Origin: Rhynochetos jubatus
Lineage: Eukaryota; Chordata; Aves; Eurypygiformes; Rhynochetidae
Assembly: GCA_027574665.1 (NCBI GenBank)
Contig: CM050690.1
Coordinates: 34,194,357 to 34,258,356 of the forward strand
Reading direction: 5' to 3'
DNA: 64,000 bases
Under the pieces are notes generated by a model. That model was not told the origin of the DNA, made no database searches, and was given only the letters and a program-made list of their open reading frames with translations. Made by a program: the position numbers and the translations under genes. This document shows positions 1 through 14,400 of this stretch, piece by piece (positions within the stretch are counted from its first letter, which is position 1; each line of letters begins with the position of its first letter).

Positions 1-2423
1 CAAACCAACTCAAATGTGAAATACAAGACAATGGTTGATAACCTCATTTCATCAGAGAAGCAGCTAATCAAAGACTAAAATGCCCACAGGAAGAGTCATG
101 ATAAGTGTGACACTGATAATATTTTCCTAAAACCCCTTCATCCTATGCTCTGGGCACTAGGCAATGCTTCCCATTGCCCCAGGTGGGCCTACAGATAGTG
201 AATGTCATCGGGAAGGTTTTGCAAATCAAATCAAGGTACAAGTGAATACAGTGCCATTTTCTATTTACACCCCTTTAGTAAAAAATCTCTTTTCAGCCTG
301 GAAAGACTACTTCCAACAGCAGTAATGACCCAGAGTAATTTCTACTACTGCAAAGTGGATACCAAATGTTTGGCATGTCTTTCATTCCCAGTACTTAGCT
401 ATTGCAACTAGCCTTTGGGAAACTACATATTTAATAGGAAAATGCCATAAACTAGGATTTCAATAACTGAATCAGGCACAGGAGTAAAGAATACATAGTT
501 CTGAGGTTAGTCAGAGAGCCAAAACTTTTGAAGGGCTTGATAAATGTGGCTCCTTCAAAGGCTTAGGAGAACCTCCTGATGGAAAATAATGACACACATC
601 CATAAATTAGAACAATCTGATGAGTTTACCAGCACTCAAGAAGCAGGAAAGCTGTCTGGTTACAAAGTAGCTTTAGACAAGTACATGATCAGATGCATTG
701 TGTTGGGAAGGAGGGGACTGCTATGAGAGTTAGCAGCAAAGGAGACTGGCATTCCAGCAGACTTGTCTGTGAGTAAGGAGGTCAGGCTGAATGAGAGATG
801 AGTGGCCAGGTAGATAAGGGTAGAGGGAAATGGGGAAAGGAACAAAGCTAGACTCTTGCCGAGAGAAAACCAAGCGTGAAAATTCAACAAAAAATGCTGA
901 TTTATATTTTGGTTTTGCACTTGGAACCATACAGGGTTAAAAGGAGAGATATGACTTAGGACTTCAAGGAAAACGAGAGTCAACAAATTTCAGTTCTGCA
1001 CTTTGTGTGGCTCATGACTACCTCAAACACCACTGCAGGGCAAAAGTGCCACACATTAGAAAAGAAGCCCTGCTGCATTGTACTCTCAATGATTTTCTTC
1101 ACAAGTAGATCCGAAATTCACTTGCAGATTTCATTTTGCAAACTCTAGACTTCTTTTGAACCTGGATCCTTTCCCTTGCTCTGCTTTCCATAGTGTAGCT
1201 GTCTATTAGCATCATCTCATGTGTGTTGTCTGTAAGTAATCCCTCAAGCTTATATAAATACACCTACTTGTGCTGTGTGCTGGAGCAGAGCTGTGCGTGT
1301 TATAACAGCTGGCATTCAACTGTCTAGTGAGTAAACATTATGTCCAGGGGTTAAAGTGGACTGGAATAGTTCCAGCTTATGTCTGCTAGAAAACTACCTG
1401 GTTACATAGCTGGTTCTTATCCTCAACCTTTGAAAAGGTAAAGCATGTCTAAAAACTGAACAACGCCGGTTTGTTATAACCATCTTGGGGAAAAGCTGTA
1501 TCTGTGGCAGCTTTCTGAGCCAATGAGCATTTCGGGCTGTCAGTACCTGCTGCCATGGTAGAATGTCCTTCAGATGTCAGTGAACACACACCTTAACTTT
1601 AAGTAGACTTGGTGTATACCACATAAATTCAGCCTGATGCAAGCTGCATCAGAATATTAGCACACCATATAAACATGTCAAAGGCAGCTGTTGGATGACA
1701 CGCTGGTACCGTGGGTTGCTCTGACCCCTTCAGACAGCTTCTGGCCCCAGCTGTGAACTGGGCCTGTTTCCCTGGCAGAGCAGGGTGATCCTGAGCTTGG
1801 CGGTCCCCACCAGCACATAGGCAAGCTGTGAGACAAGGCAGCTACGGAATAAGCCTCCTCTGCTTGAGAGGTGTTTTGAGTGATGTGAAGATTTGCAAGC
1901 AGAAGAAAGGAAGTAGGGCAGTTGGGCAGCAAATTCCAGGTCTGGGTGGAGGGGACACAGGGGTCCCTGAAGAAAGGGAAAGACAAAAACAATCACTGGG
2001 TGTGAAACAAGACACTGAGATGAGGTTCAATCTCACACACAGAGTAACACACATCTAGTCATTCTTGTCTAAATCATGGCATTATTTAGACAGACGATAT
2101 CTGTCAATTTGAGAAGTAACTCTCAGAAAGAAATACAGGTTTAGAAGTGTCTTGTTGTTCTAATTGCTGAAACAGGCAACTTTTATTCCAGTAAATAAAA
2201 ATTACAACATTTACCCAACATATCCATTGTGTTGTAATCCAGAGATAGAACCACACTTCTTTTTTACCACTATTTTATCACTTTTCTGTTGTTCCTGTAT
2301 ATCCATCCAGAGTTGTTCCATCTTCAGCTGCCTTCACACTGTCATGGTGGGTTTCTTTCCAGAGTCAGACCAATTCTTGATTATGTGAACTGGACAAAAT
2401 GCTGGACAAGATGCCTAACTTAT
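1..2423. other. Non-genic upstream flank
   Basis: I see no gene here. Open frames are short (at most about 108 codons), occur on both strands and resemble no family I know. No repeat family is recognised. The sequence is ordinary AT-rich unique DNA. Confidence 0.6.
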
Positions 2424-2689
2424 GGCCATAAACTGGGAAACAGAAGGTTCAGCCTGAACATGAGGAAACCCTTCTTCCCTGTGAGGGTGACAGAGCACTG
2501 GGACAGGCTGCCCAGGGAGGTGGGGGAGTCTCCTTCCCTGGAGACTTTCCAAAGCCGCCTGGCCTGGTTCCTGTGTGATCTGCCCTAGGGGATCCTGCTC
2601 TGGCAGGGGGGTTGGACTGGGTGATGTATAGAGGTCCCTTCCAACCCCTAACACTCCGTGAATCTGTGTGAACCTGTGAATCTGTGAAC
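2424..2689 (+). mobile_element. CR1 LINE fragment, 3' end
   Basis: This is a 5'-truncated chicken-repeat-1 (CR1) LINE covering only the end of ORF2 and the 3' UTR. Diagnostic stretches are 'ctgaacatgaggaaaccc', 'gacaggctgcccagggagg' and 'ggggggttggactgggtg', followed by 'ggtcccttccaaccccta'. The tail is made of degenerate 8-base units ending 'gaatctgtgaac', as CR1 elements end. It has no coding capacity. The exact 5' edge is uncertain. Confidence 0.9.
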
Positions 2690-5600
2690 TTCCAGATGAC
2701 TAAAGTCTACAGTTAACTGGATCTCACTGGAACATTTTTGTCTATACTTGTTAACTCAGCCAAAAAGAAGCATTGTGTTATCAGCAGGTCAACTGGATGC
2801 GTGCTGGGCATACAATGTTCTGCACATGTACAGTTTCAAGGGATATACTGATGCTATAACCATCGCTTTATTTTTTGCCTTTACACATATTTTCTGTGAA
2901 AGATTAGGTAACTATAAAATATTGGGAGTGGAAAATCCCTTCTGTTTAAGCACAGAGATTTGCTTTCAGAATTACTTTTATACACAAACTGTGTTTGAAA
3001 ATAAGATATTTGAGCATAAATAATGTATCTGTTCCCATAATTCATATTCTGCTCTTTGGAAAGTTTATAGTGTGAAAAAATGGATCAAAAGCAGTACCAT
3101 GTGACTAGATTCTACTTCTACACCGAAGTACCTGAATACTGAGACAGAACAGCTAAATAATACCTAGGAGGAAGACAACTGTTTGATGAAATTTCTCCAG
3201 TATAATATCTGACAATAACAACCATGTTCCAGGAGAAGACATCAAGATGTCCCCTTCTGTCTTAAAACTGATGTTAAAAAACCAAACAAAAAAATCAGTA
3301 TTTTTTTATGCTAATGTTTCCTGTGTCGCCTACATGTTCTTATGAAAATCAATGTGAAAATCGCTTTCTCTTTTCACAGGGAAAAAAAGAATATTGGAGA
3401 AGAAAATATATATATATAAAAAAGAGAAAGTGTTTTTAAGGAATTTTAACCTTTGTTTACAATGAAATGAAATACTAATGGTCACCACAGAAAGGCTTTT
3501 CAGCAAAGAAAGCTTTACTGGAGACTGGGGCTTTGTCCAACAAAGGACAATTTAACCAGCAGAATTCAAGCAGAAGGATGAAGACACTAAGACAGACAAG
3601 GAAAGGATGAAACACAGGAAGAAACACATGACCCATTTCCACTGGGATTCTCATTCTACCTGCCTCAGGGTACCACAGAAAAGAGATGGAGAGGTAAAAG
3701 AGGGAAAGGATAAAAAGTGGCAGTGAGCTGGATAAAGGGAAGAGAAAAGGACAAGGAGGTCAACAGCAACATTATTATCTGTCTTGGGATGGGCTGTCAA
3801 CTAAAGTGATAATACTTGGCTTTCTGAAAATCGTAAGCTACCTTAATTCATTAAGCATCTACTAAGATGCTTTGCAGATGCTAAATAACCTCCTCTGGCT
3901 GCTCTGGTTTCAATTATAATGTAAACGCTACAAGCTGCATGAGACAGTGCATGGCTGCCTTTGTCCTGCATGAGGCAAGGTGATTGAATTACTCTTGTCT
4001 CCACATCTCCTGAGGGTTACATCCCCAAGTATGTGATGCTGCTTTGCCTTGGTTCAGAGTCTAGCAACACTGTAAGCTTTACTCAGCCCTCGACAAGCAC
4101 TGCCGTGCAAGTTGTGTCTAATTTGTACTGCCAGGGTACGGTAGTAAACGACAGCTTAAGCAAGGCGAAAGCTGAAACAGCACGAAGTCATCGCACACCT
4201 TCAGTCTCATTTCATTATAACTACAAAAACCTTACACAGTAGAAAGTCTCTGCATCCACCAAACTTGTCCTGTGTGTATGTAGTATTTTCTTCTCTTTGT
4301 CTGGGTTATTCAAAATATAAAAGCAAATTAGCACTGGGCGCATGTTAACAACAAATGGACAGCACAGATCATGCAATGTAACATACCTGTGGCCTCCTAA
4401 ACTTTCCTTGTCTTCTGTACTAAAGCTTCCTTCAGGCTCAGAGTTCCACAGCGATACGATAGTTTGACCCTGCAAAGTCAGGTCATCAGTGTGTCCCTTC
4501 CACACACTCTTTGGTATAGTCACCTGATGCAGTAGGTTGTGTGTTGAAGGGGGAGCAATCAGTTTGTTCCCAGAGATTTCTCAGTGAGGGCTAAGGATAA
4601 ACTGGTGTGGTGAAACACCTAAGCAGATTGATACTGCTAAATTTGATGATGAGCAAGTTTACCATCAAGCTGACCAAATACTGGCCAAAAATGTATGAAT
4701 GTCCCATGAACATCAGTGTGATGGTTTGATTCCTCCCTGCCTGAGTCTCTTGGAGTTTGCAAATTCATAGATATTCAGATTCTGTCCAGGTCATTCGGTC
4801 AAATGTATATTTGGGTTTCCATATACTTAGCCGTTAGCATGTGTATCTGCGACAGGCTTCGTACTTTCACTGCAGCCGTGACCCTTGGTTGGGCATTTTG
4901 AAGCTGGTACACAGCATGCATAATCCATGGACAGCTAATTCTTTACTAGTAACATTCAGCAAACATTTTCAGATTCGGTCCAACCTGCAGGTAATAACAT
5001 TGTTTCCAGAATACAAGAAACTTAAGAAAAATCTGGGGACAATTTAGGGAATACTTGGTGTATAGAAAGACTTTTTTTTTTTTTTTAGAGCATTACTTAT
5101 GTCCTATTGATGATATATAACACCTCTACAGTAGCTACAGAAAACCCAGCAATGAATAGCCCACAGGAAAAAAAATTAGCCACTGGCTTTTAGAATTTTT
5201 GTTTGGATATCCTTTAGACAAAAATCTAAACCCCGAAACCTTTTGAGTGAGTGTTCATGTTCTCAGCACTCAGATGAAAGATATTTTTGGTGAAACAACA
5301 GGATACTTTTTACAAACAAGTAATTAAAAGCCAATTACCAAAAAGTAACTACAAGATGTTTTCAGCTATCTCTATTCACAAGTCTGACCCGAAAATAGCT
5401 CCGAAAATGTTGACCAGGGTATATTTTCATCTGTCTTCAATTATGCAAGTCAGCCACTGAAGACAAAAAGAGTCAACACTCTGTAACCAGCTTTCTGCAT
5501 TCCATTACAGTACTCTGAACTTCTAAAATAAAAAAGTTGTGAGTCATTCCCAAAATCATGAGATGGGCTTAAAATTACAAGATTTCAAAAAATAGATTTG

Positions 5601-8228
5601 GGGAACTTTAATTTGTATGTTCAAGAGGTTTTTGGGTTGGTTTTGGTTTTGGTTTTTTTCCCCTTAGGCTACCACAAGAATCAAAACACATATTTTTTGA
5701 GTATGAGGTCAGATTCTTGTAAGAACACATCTAGAAATCTGGGATTTTTAAGGAACACCAGACATCAAAAGATTTATGCTAAAATCACAAAAGTTCATAA
5801 CACTATCAGAAGCAAATTCTACCCAGGTGATTTATGGTACTCAGCTTCTGCCATGAGACTGGCATGTATAGTCTGAAGTATAGCGTCAGGGTCCAGAGCG
5901 AGGTGCTATTGTGAAAGGAAACCAATAAATCACCTGTGGAGAAACTGTGAGGCACACAGGAAAGCATAAGATAGGCAGGATGAATGCTGGGAATCCCTGC
6001 ATTGCTGGAAAAGCAATACACAGTGCTAAAAACTCAGTGCAAATGTCAAAGAAGCAGACACTTCCATTCTTCTTTCTGGATTTAAAAGGACAAAGGAAAA
6101 CACTTGGTTTTAGTGCAGGGATGACATAAGGGAAAGCCCAAATTAAATCATTGTTTTTTGGAAGATTCCTTATATTGTTCTTCAAATAACAGTGTCTCAG
6201 TCTGTAGGGCATCTGCTTTCTTTCTCCGTCTGCTCAGACTGACTTCTGGGATAATAGGAAGATATCACAAACACTCAATTCACTTGTTTGCAGCAGAGGG
6301 CCTTTAAAGAAAACAGCTTTTGGCTATCTTCTTTTTTTTTTTTTTCCCCCAACTTGGATTTGAACATCTAGCTTTCTAATCCAGAAAGCAGATGTTTTAA
6401 CAGTGCCTGGGAAATGATTTTTAGCATGTTTTATGTGATCTAAACATAATCCAACCAATAGAAATGGCTATTCCATGTTTATCCTTTTCTTTGAGATTCT
6501 TTTCTTTAGCAGATTTAGTGTTTAACACAGAACAGCTGGAGAATGTAACATTTTTGGCACAAAAAGACAAAAATGGAAAGTTTTTTTCCAGTACAGAGTT
6601 GTTTGCACTCTTTGTCCTGACAGTGCCACCTGATTCCCTCTGGAAGGATTAAATTTCTTCACATCCATCATATCCAAATAGTGCAGTGTCAAGAGACCGG
6701 CAATACCCTTAGTTTGCCCATCCATGACTGACATTCAGTACATTTTTGTCTGAGTAGACCAGGAGGTTGACGTAAAGGTAAATTCCAGACTAACTTCTTA
6801 ACACACAAGCCCTTTTGTGTACTGACTTTTGCTCTCAATTCTAGACTCTTCATAACCTCATTTGGCGTGTAAAACGGTTTCAAGCAGGAGCTTGCATATT
6901 GTCACTTTGTAAAAAAAAATCCTGCCCCACAACCTACATGCATTCAGCTTTTAATAATAATTAAAAAATCCAGCAAAAATGCCGTGCTTAACAATAAACG
7001 TGTCAGAATCCAGAACTGCATCTCGCAATACTGGATCACATTACAGCTGATGTCAAAGCTAACACATTGTTAATCTAGTAGTACACTGTAATTTATTAGA
7101 ACGTGTCTGCCTTGCCAGTTCTAATATTTTATTTAATCATTTTTAATTACGAAAATAAGGCATGAATTTTAACGATATTTAATCTAAGTTTACCAGTGGA
7201 AAACAAAGCTGAAGAGTCTGCGAGTATTTAGAAAGCAACACCGAGACGCCTGGCTCAGCTGTAGTTCTCAAGGGTCTGATAAAACAAGAAAGTGTACGGG
7301 CTTTTCTGATTGCCAATACTTACGATAGTCTGATTCCATGCAGATATTTTGTATTTCCATGCTATCCATTGAAAAGGTTTTAATTTTTATTTTGGAGAAT
7401 GCAAGTAAAAAAATGAACATGGTGATTACTACTTATTTGTTACCACTGGAAATTGCCCGTAGGATTTCAGAGGAATGTGGACAATTCAGGGTATGTCTCT
7501 CTGGGTGCTCAAAACCAGAAGGCAATGAGAGTTTGCTGCACTGTTTCAGAAGAGAAATGACAGCTTTCAGAACCATACTTACCATGCTCTTCTAAACCAA
7601 GAATCTGTACTTGCCAAGCAAAGCTAGAAAATATTCATGTTATTTTCCTACAGCGTTCAAGGTTCAGTTCTTGTTATGAGCACTCTGATGTCCTCTTTTA
7701 AACTGTAGATAAACTACGGTTCATTAAAAGTGTACGGTTTCAATAAGATTTTAATTTTTTAATTTAATACTCTGAGAATTTCACAGGTGTCTTAACCCTT
7801 TTAAAAATGAGTTTCTTTGAATCTTGAGTCACAGTCATTTTGCAGCTCAGCTAAGGATTCCACGTAAGCCACATCAAGTCTGGAAGTGGGATGCAGCCTC
7901 AAATTCATACACAGTTTTGAAAAATGGGTTGAAAGGCACTCCTTGTAACTGTGCTGAGCAAGTACTCATGTGTGGGAGCACAGAAATTACTTGTGGAATT
8001 TAATTTTTATTGCCCAGCTCATTTTGGTTGACTCCTTCATTCAGGTGCTCTTCAAATTTTCATCCTCGTAAGAGGTCTCACATGTTTTACTGTAGCTATA
8101 AGACAGGCAGCGTCTTCAAGGAAACAAACACATAAACCAACTTTCCAATGTTTCCAAAATATTTTAAAATAAAATGTAAGCACTCTTAGTCATTTTTTGT
8201 CTTTAACTTATATGTAACAGTCTATACC
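2690..8228. other. Non-genic interval
   Basis: No gene or clear mobile element is seen in this 5.5 kb. It holds a short TA run near 3407, a T tract near 5071 and a T tract near 6331. Open frames are short and have no domain features. Divergent ancient repeats could be present but are below what I can recognise by eye. Confidence 0.55.
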
Positions 8229-8454
8229 TATTTTTAACGTAAGGAATGGTCTTTTTACTGTGATGAAACACTGGAACAGGTTGCCCAGAGAGGTGGTAGA
8301 TGACCCATCCCTGGAAACAATCAAGGTCAGGTTGGATGGGACTCTGAGCAACCTGGTCGAGTTGAAGGTGTCCCTGTACTTTGCAGGGGGTTGGACTAGA
8401 TGACCTTTAAAGGTCCCTTCCAACCCAAATTGTTTTGTGATTCTATGATTCTAT
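8229..8454 (+). mobile_element. CR1 LINE fragment, 3' end
   Basis: A 5'-truncated CR1 of about 225 bases. Recognisable landmarks are 'gaaacactggaacaggttgcc', 'catccctggaaacaatcaag', 'ggttggactagatgacc' and 'ggtcccttccaacccaaat'. The tail 'gtgattctatgattctat' is typical. Only the end of ORF2 and the 3' UTR remain, so it is non-autonomous and dead. Confidence 0.93.
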
Positions 8455-11400
8455 TTTGTGCATAGTATAATTTAGTAAAAAGTTTAAGTATTTAATTGAT
8501 TTTAATACCTTTTTCTCACATTTTAGGGTCTACATTCTCAGTTCAAATGTTTTTTCTCTCTCTGGAGGCTCAGCATATTAGCACAGCCATAATATGCAGT
8601 TCCTCTAATGTCCCATTTCTTAAAAGCATCTATGGCATGATTAGCTTCTTACTCAACCAACGGTTTCCTAATGAAGAAAGCAGACACAGTTGTTAGGTGT
8701 CATCGGCAGAAAGGCAGAAGGAACCTGCCACGGTGCTTTGAAGTTTTCAAGTGTTTTTTTTCTTACTGATGCAGCCGAGCAGCTGCAGTTTTCTCAGAGA
8801 TTGTGTAAATGAAATAATTTATTTTCATTGCACATTCCAGCATAATACACCATGGAATAGATTTAGCCCCTAAAGAACAGGCTTTGGGCTAAGGTACTTG
8901 GCATGTTGAAAGGGAAAACAAATTGTGATGATGATTGCACTTGATTTGTTGAACTGTTTCATCCTCAGCACTGTGTGTAACAATGCAAGCAGAATACCTC
9001 CACTGCTTCCTGAAGATTCACCGTGTGTGTGATCACCCATTAACTGGAAAAAAGCCCAACCGCGTTTTACCCAATGGGAGTTTTTTTTAATTAAAAACTA
9101 AATGTAGTTACTAGCTAGAATAAAAAGCGGCATATGGCCCACTCCTAATGGCCAGCTTCACTTCCCTACCAAGAGGTCAAATAATCCTATGCATTAGTGG
9201 TATGGATATATGGTACTTGATCTACACACTGTTGGTATAGATGTACAGAACTTGAAGGAGCATTTCAAAACACCCCACAGAGAGATACCTAGTGTTTCCA
9301 TGAAAATAAATTATTTCCTCATCAGCTGTCATGCATGCATGCGTGGGATATCATTAATAACGAGGTCCGTGCCAACTTCAGTGAAAGGCTGTGAGCTACA
9401 TGTCTAACCGAGTCTGCACCAAGCAGTGACTTTGAGACACCAGCTAATTTTGGCAGAGGTAACATCAAGCCATGGGTAGATTAATTCTCACCCTTCCACA
9501 GCCTAAGCAAGTCCACTGGCTATCCATTACTTCCCACAATACCAATCCTGTGAACATAGCAGGTAGCGGATATCCAACAAATCCCTTACATGGTTCTTTA
9601 CACAGTGCATCCTTAAGATGTGGACCCCTCTACCACAGTATGTGGTACAGCCCACAAGAACACAAACCCTTTCAAAAAGGAACCGGGTGACTGTGATGAG
9701 CCAGTGTAGTGCAACTGCCGACCACGGAGGCTGAGAGGACTGATTCAGAAGAGCATCATCCCGCACGTGCTCTGCTCCTGACCTGCTCCCCTGAGCACTG
9801 CAGAGTTAGACATATCCAATATCTAGCATTATGATCTCTGCAAGAATCACTCGACAACCCGTGAAGAGATTACCAGAGAGCTAATGTAATAAGTGCCACT
9901 GAGTTCTCTGAATCCCCAGTCCTGGCAGTTCGGTTCAGCCTGAAGACATTACGGTAAATGGATATAACCTGGAGACACACTCACACTGATTTATTAAATT
10001 GTGTTTAGCAGTGGTGGGGAGGAATCTTTGCATTCCACTGTCTGACTCTTGACACAATTTAGAACCACTATTTCTGATATTATCTAAATAGAGAAAGATT
10101 TCCAGCAAGTGAGCTTTGATTATGAAATGCCAGTGCAGATGTTTAACGTGTGCTTCCCCATGCATGTACTGGTATTCAGGCTGGAGGCTGTGTGCATGGG
10201 GCAGGAGGCTGGCAATATGTAGGAGGAGTATGGACTCATTGCAGTAGTTATATAAAAACAGAGGATCTCATTAAATAACTCTGTAGAGAAGAAACTGCCT
10301 ACTTTATCCTGAAAGTTCTACAGAAGTGAGACTGTCAAGAGCACAGCTAGTGACTGACAGTAGTCAGTCTTCAGAGCACCAGCATGGTTAAAAGCCTCGG
10401 CAATATTTGCATATCTAGCCTTTAAAAGTGTACCTGCTAATTCTTTCTGGGGTTCTTTTTTTACACAATCTCAGTTATTATTTGAGACAAATCATAGAAG
10501 TTAATGAAAGAAGAGAGGATGAAAGACCACTAAACCACACTGCAGTAAAAACATATAAAGTAAAGCAGCTGTTCAAGGAGCTAATTCAGGATAATCAAAA
10601 TAAAAGGATTTCACAGGAAAAAATATTCGATGTCTGAACAGATGATAAATCTCAGATTTTCCTTGTGTGTTGTTGGAAGGATGGGTCACGTCTGCAAAAC
10701 ATTCTGTGATTTGCACTGTGGTACCGTGGCTATTCTCTGGCCTGCTAAAAATATTTCTGGTCAAAATGGAAAGATATTCCTTTCAGAAAGGAATTAGACA
10801 CAGGAAAAGAGCAGAGAAGGCTGTAAAATATAATCAGAAGTTGGTGTGCATAGCGAGACCCTTAGGACCTTACGATCAAAGTACAGGAATAGCTGCATAT
10901 GCATTTCCCTGAGGCCCAGTGTCTATATAATAATCCCTACCATTTTTACCAGGCAATAACTCATTGTTAACTGAACACTAAACCTGCAGTGATAATAGTC
11001 CGGACTAGAGTTAATGTTGGTCTGTTGAAGGTATGAATCTGCTAAGAGCACTGACTCCTTCACAACATGGACCACAAGACTAATTCCCCGCCACTGGCTT
11101 CAACGACACAACTGCTCTCGGGGCCCCTGAGAGCTGGACATGAGTCCTCCTGAAGTCATGAAATTACCTTAAATGCTATGCTGGTCAGGATTAACTAGAT
11201 TTCCTCTCATCCACTCTTTGGTCTTCACCATGGGGGAGCACGCCGCAAAAAAAGTAGTTATTTCCTGAAATATGATTAAGGGGGAAGTAAATGGAGAGGT
11301 GGCAAAATGAAAGCGCCTCTTGTTTGAATAAGGATCCAGGGAAAGGACGTAGTGCTTCTAATTTAGGGATTAATGACTTCTAAAGATTAAGCACATGCTT

Positions 11401-14400
11401 CCAGGCGAGTGCTGCGTAAATCAGAATTCAGCATATAAACTCCCACTCTAGTCAATAGAAAAAGGTGGATGTCTTCAAAGAGAGGTTCAGGAGACCCAGA
11501 GGCTGAGCAGGTGGAACACTCCATGGGAAGTGCTGATAGCAAACGGGTGCTCGGACATACACACACCTTTTATCTGTCCCTCTTCAACATGCACGTTATT
11601 CACCCAGTCTAAGCACAGAGTCTATACACTGAGGAACAAACTGATTGGGACTTCAAAAATAACATGGCTAATTCTACTGGGTTCCCTTCTGTGTGCTGGC
11701 ATATTGGCACGAGCAACCAGGCCCAGAAGGGAGGTGATGGGCAGTCAGGTCTCCAAAACCACACTAGATGAAAGTGCTGCAGTTCTGACCTACCAAGAAA
11801 ACGTGTGCTATCACGTGTTTCTGGAGAGGTCATTCCCACCTTCCTTGTCGAAGCCGTATCATCATGCAGGGAGGAATGCCAGGGTAATCAGGCCAGAGAA
11901 ACAGCCAACAGGATGCATGCCCCTGTTTCCCAGCTCCTGGGCAAACTCCAGGCCATTGTGGAAAAGGCCTGACCGCAACCATGGGAATATTTCTGAGCAA
12001 GAATAACCAGAGATGTTCTCCTCTGAAGCTGACGGTCAGAGATTACCAAGTGCTCCAAGCTGAGGTCCCCCTGGGCACATATGGGATGCAAGTGCTGCTC
12101 TAAAAACATTTCTAATGTCTGGGGGTTTGTTGGTGGTTTTTGGTTGTTTGGTTTCTTAATTTTTTTTAATTTTTATTTTATTTTTATTTTTACTTTTATT
12201 TTTATTTACTTTTTTTTTTTTTTTTTAACAGGAGCAAGGTGATTTGCACTGCAGTCTAGGTTTAGGCATATTAGGAAAACATGTTCAGCACAGGAAGGTA
12301 AGTGACGTTTGCAGAGAAGGAGCCCTAGCACGCAGATGTGAGTAATCTGCCTAACCAGAACTTACCTAGTCCTGCCCAGGCACTGAAACAAATAGTGTAG
12401 GTGCTACCTGGCATATAGGGAAGGTAGCTGAGGTGCCTCCCAAATGGGTTTCTCACATGCTTGCCAAGACCCAAGTCCTCCAGAATGTCAGATGGTTGTT
12501 AAACATCCACATGCAGACAGAAAGAGGGTCCCTGCCCTGAGAAGCAGTCGCAGTCATCTTTGCCTTCCAGGGCTGCGTGGACCAGGCCCTGAAGAAAACA
12601 TAATTGTAATTTTTCCAAGCAACAGCATTGTAAACATTCTTTTTGCCAAAAGTAATGCATGGCTATGAGTATAACAAGCTCGTAAATTAAACTTCTCCTG
12701 GCAATGCAAAATTATGCATTACCTATGCCGCTAGTTCATCTGACTTCCTACAGAATATGTCTAACACTAATTAATTACAAAGGGAGGCCCCAGTCTGGCA
12801 AGCATTTATGCAAGGATGGCTCCCTTCACTTTAGTGGTGCAAAAATTTGGTTTGAGTGGGAAGCAAGATAAGGGAAATGTGAGCAGAAGTCTTCACAGGA
12901 AAGGGGCTTTACATACTCGCTGAGGAATTCTGTTTGCAGTGGACTTATCTCAGTGTCTTTCTTTCAAGATTTAAGAAAAATGTCTTTTGCTTTCAGCTTC
13001 ATTAATGAGACTTCACTTGAGCGAATGTTTTTTGAGCATACCTTACTTCTGGCTCCTGGCCAGCCCTAAAAGCAGTTGTGGTTTCTTCACAGAAATACAG
13101 ATCTTCACAAAAAATAAAACTTTTCAGCTTGTAATTCCCTAGTGGTCGCCTCTCCAGCCAAATCACCCTTGGAAACATATTTTAAACCATTTGAGCAGGG
13201 AAAAATATTTGGAACTTTGCCTATTTTGCTAAGGCTCAGCATCAAATTACACAGACAGAGCTTCTGTTTTTTTAAAAAATATTTTATGTCTATACCATTT
13301 TAAAGTACATGGAAAGTAGTATTTTTTTAAATAAAATAAAGCTTACTGGCGCCAGTATTACATCAGTGACTGTAACCATTGTGTGCGTTGTATCCTTGGT
13401 AAGGATTTCTCAATCTTAATGCAACTGACTCAGGACACCAGGCTAGATGCAGTAGGAGATGTGAACGCAATTAAGTCCTTCCCTGAGTTCTTTAGGAAAA
13501 CAACAGCACTATTACTATTTGATTTATGCTTCTCAGGTGATGTATGCCACATCCTTCATCTTTTAATGGAGAGTATGACTGAAAACTGGGATCTAAGCCC
13601 AGTTTCATGTTAGAACATTTTTTTTTCATTAGCAAATAAGAGCCAGAAACTTGCAACACTTACTAAGACGAATAATCATCGGTTTGGTCTGCAGCTTAGT
13701 GAACATAGATGGAGACAAAAGGGCCAAGTCCTTAATTGGTTCAAAATGGCAAAGCTCCAGGACTTAAAGGGACTTCAGGGGAACTCAGTCAATTTATGCT
13801 TGATGAGGACCTGCCCCAAGACATCTGCCTATGTGTATGTCTGCTCTGTGTACGTGTGCGATAATCGTGTGACATATTGTACTTTAGGGCATTGGATAAA
13901 GAAATAACCAAGCAATTTATCACATAACTACGATTGCATCACCTGCCCATTAATCCAGCCCCCCTATTCAAGTCTGGCATTTCTGGCTCTTAAGCTGCTT
14001 CAAACAGCACCATTTATATTTTAAAGCCAACCTGCCATTCAAGTATTTCCTCCCTTCCACCACTAAAGAAGTGGAAATTTCTGAGAAATTATACTTTCAC
14101 AGGGTCCAGGACAGGCAAGATTAATTCTGAAAATTATGAAATTGTCCTGGTTTTAAAGCTGTATGTGTATATTGTTCTAATCAACGAAACAGGAAGAACT
14201 TTAGCAACTTCCTAGCAGAGCAATTCACTGAAATGCGGAGTCTGAGATGTTGAGCTTTAAAACAGTGAATTTTTATTCATGGCAGTTATCTTAATATTTT
14301 TTTTAGATATGTTCTAAAAGTACTAGTTTTAATTTTTCTCTTCCTCATGGCAGTCAAGGCACTTTGCTTAACAAGCCAAGAGACACAAGGAACAGTCTCC

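Noticed and set aside
11530..12006. A 158-codon plus-strand frame
   Set aside because: It resembles no family, has no convincing start and is overlapped by minus-strand frames. It is most likely chance.
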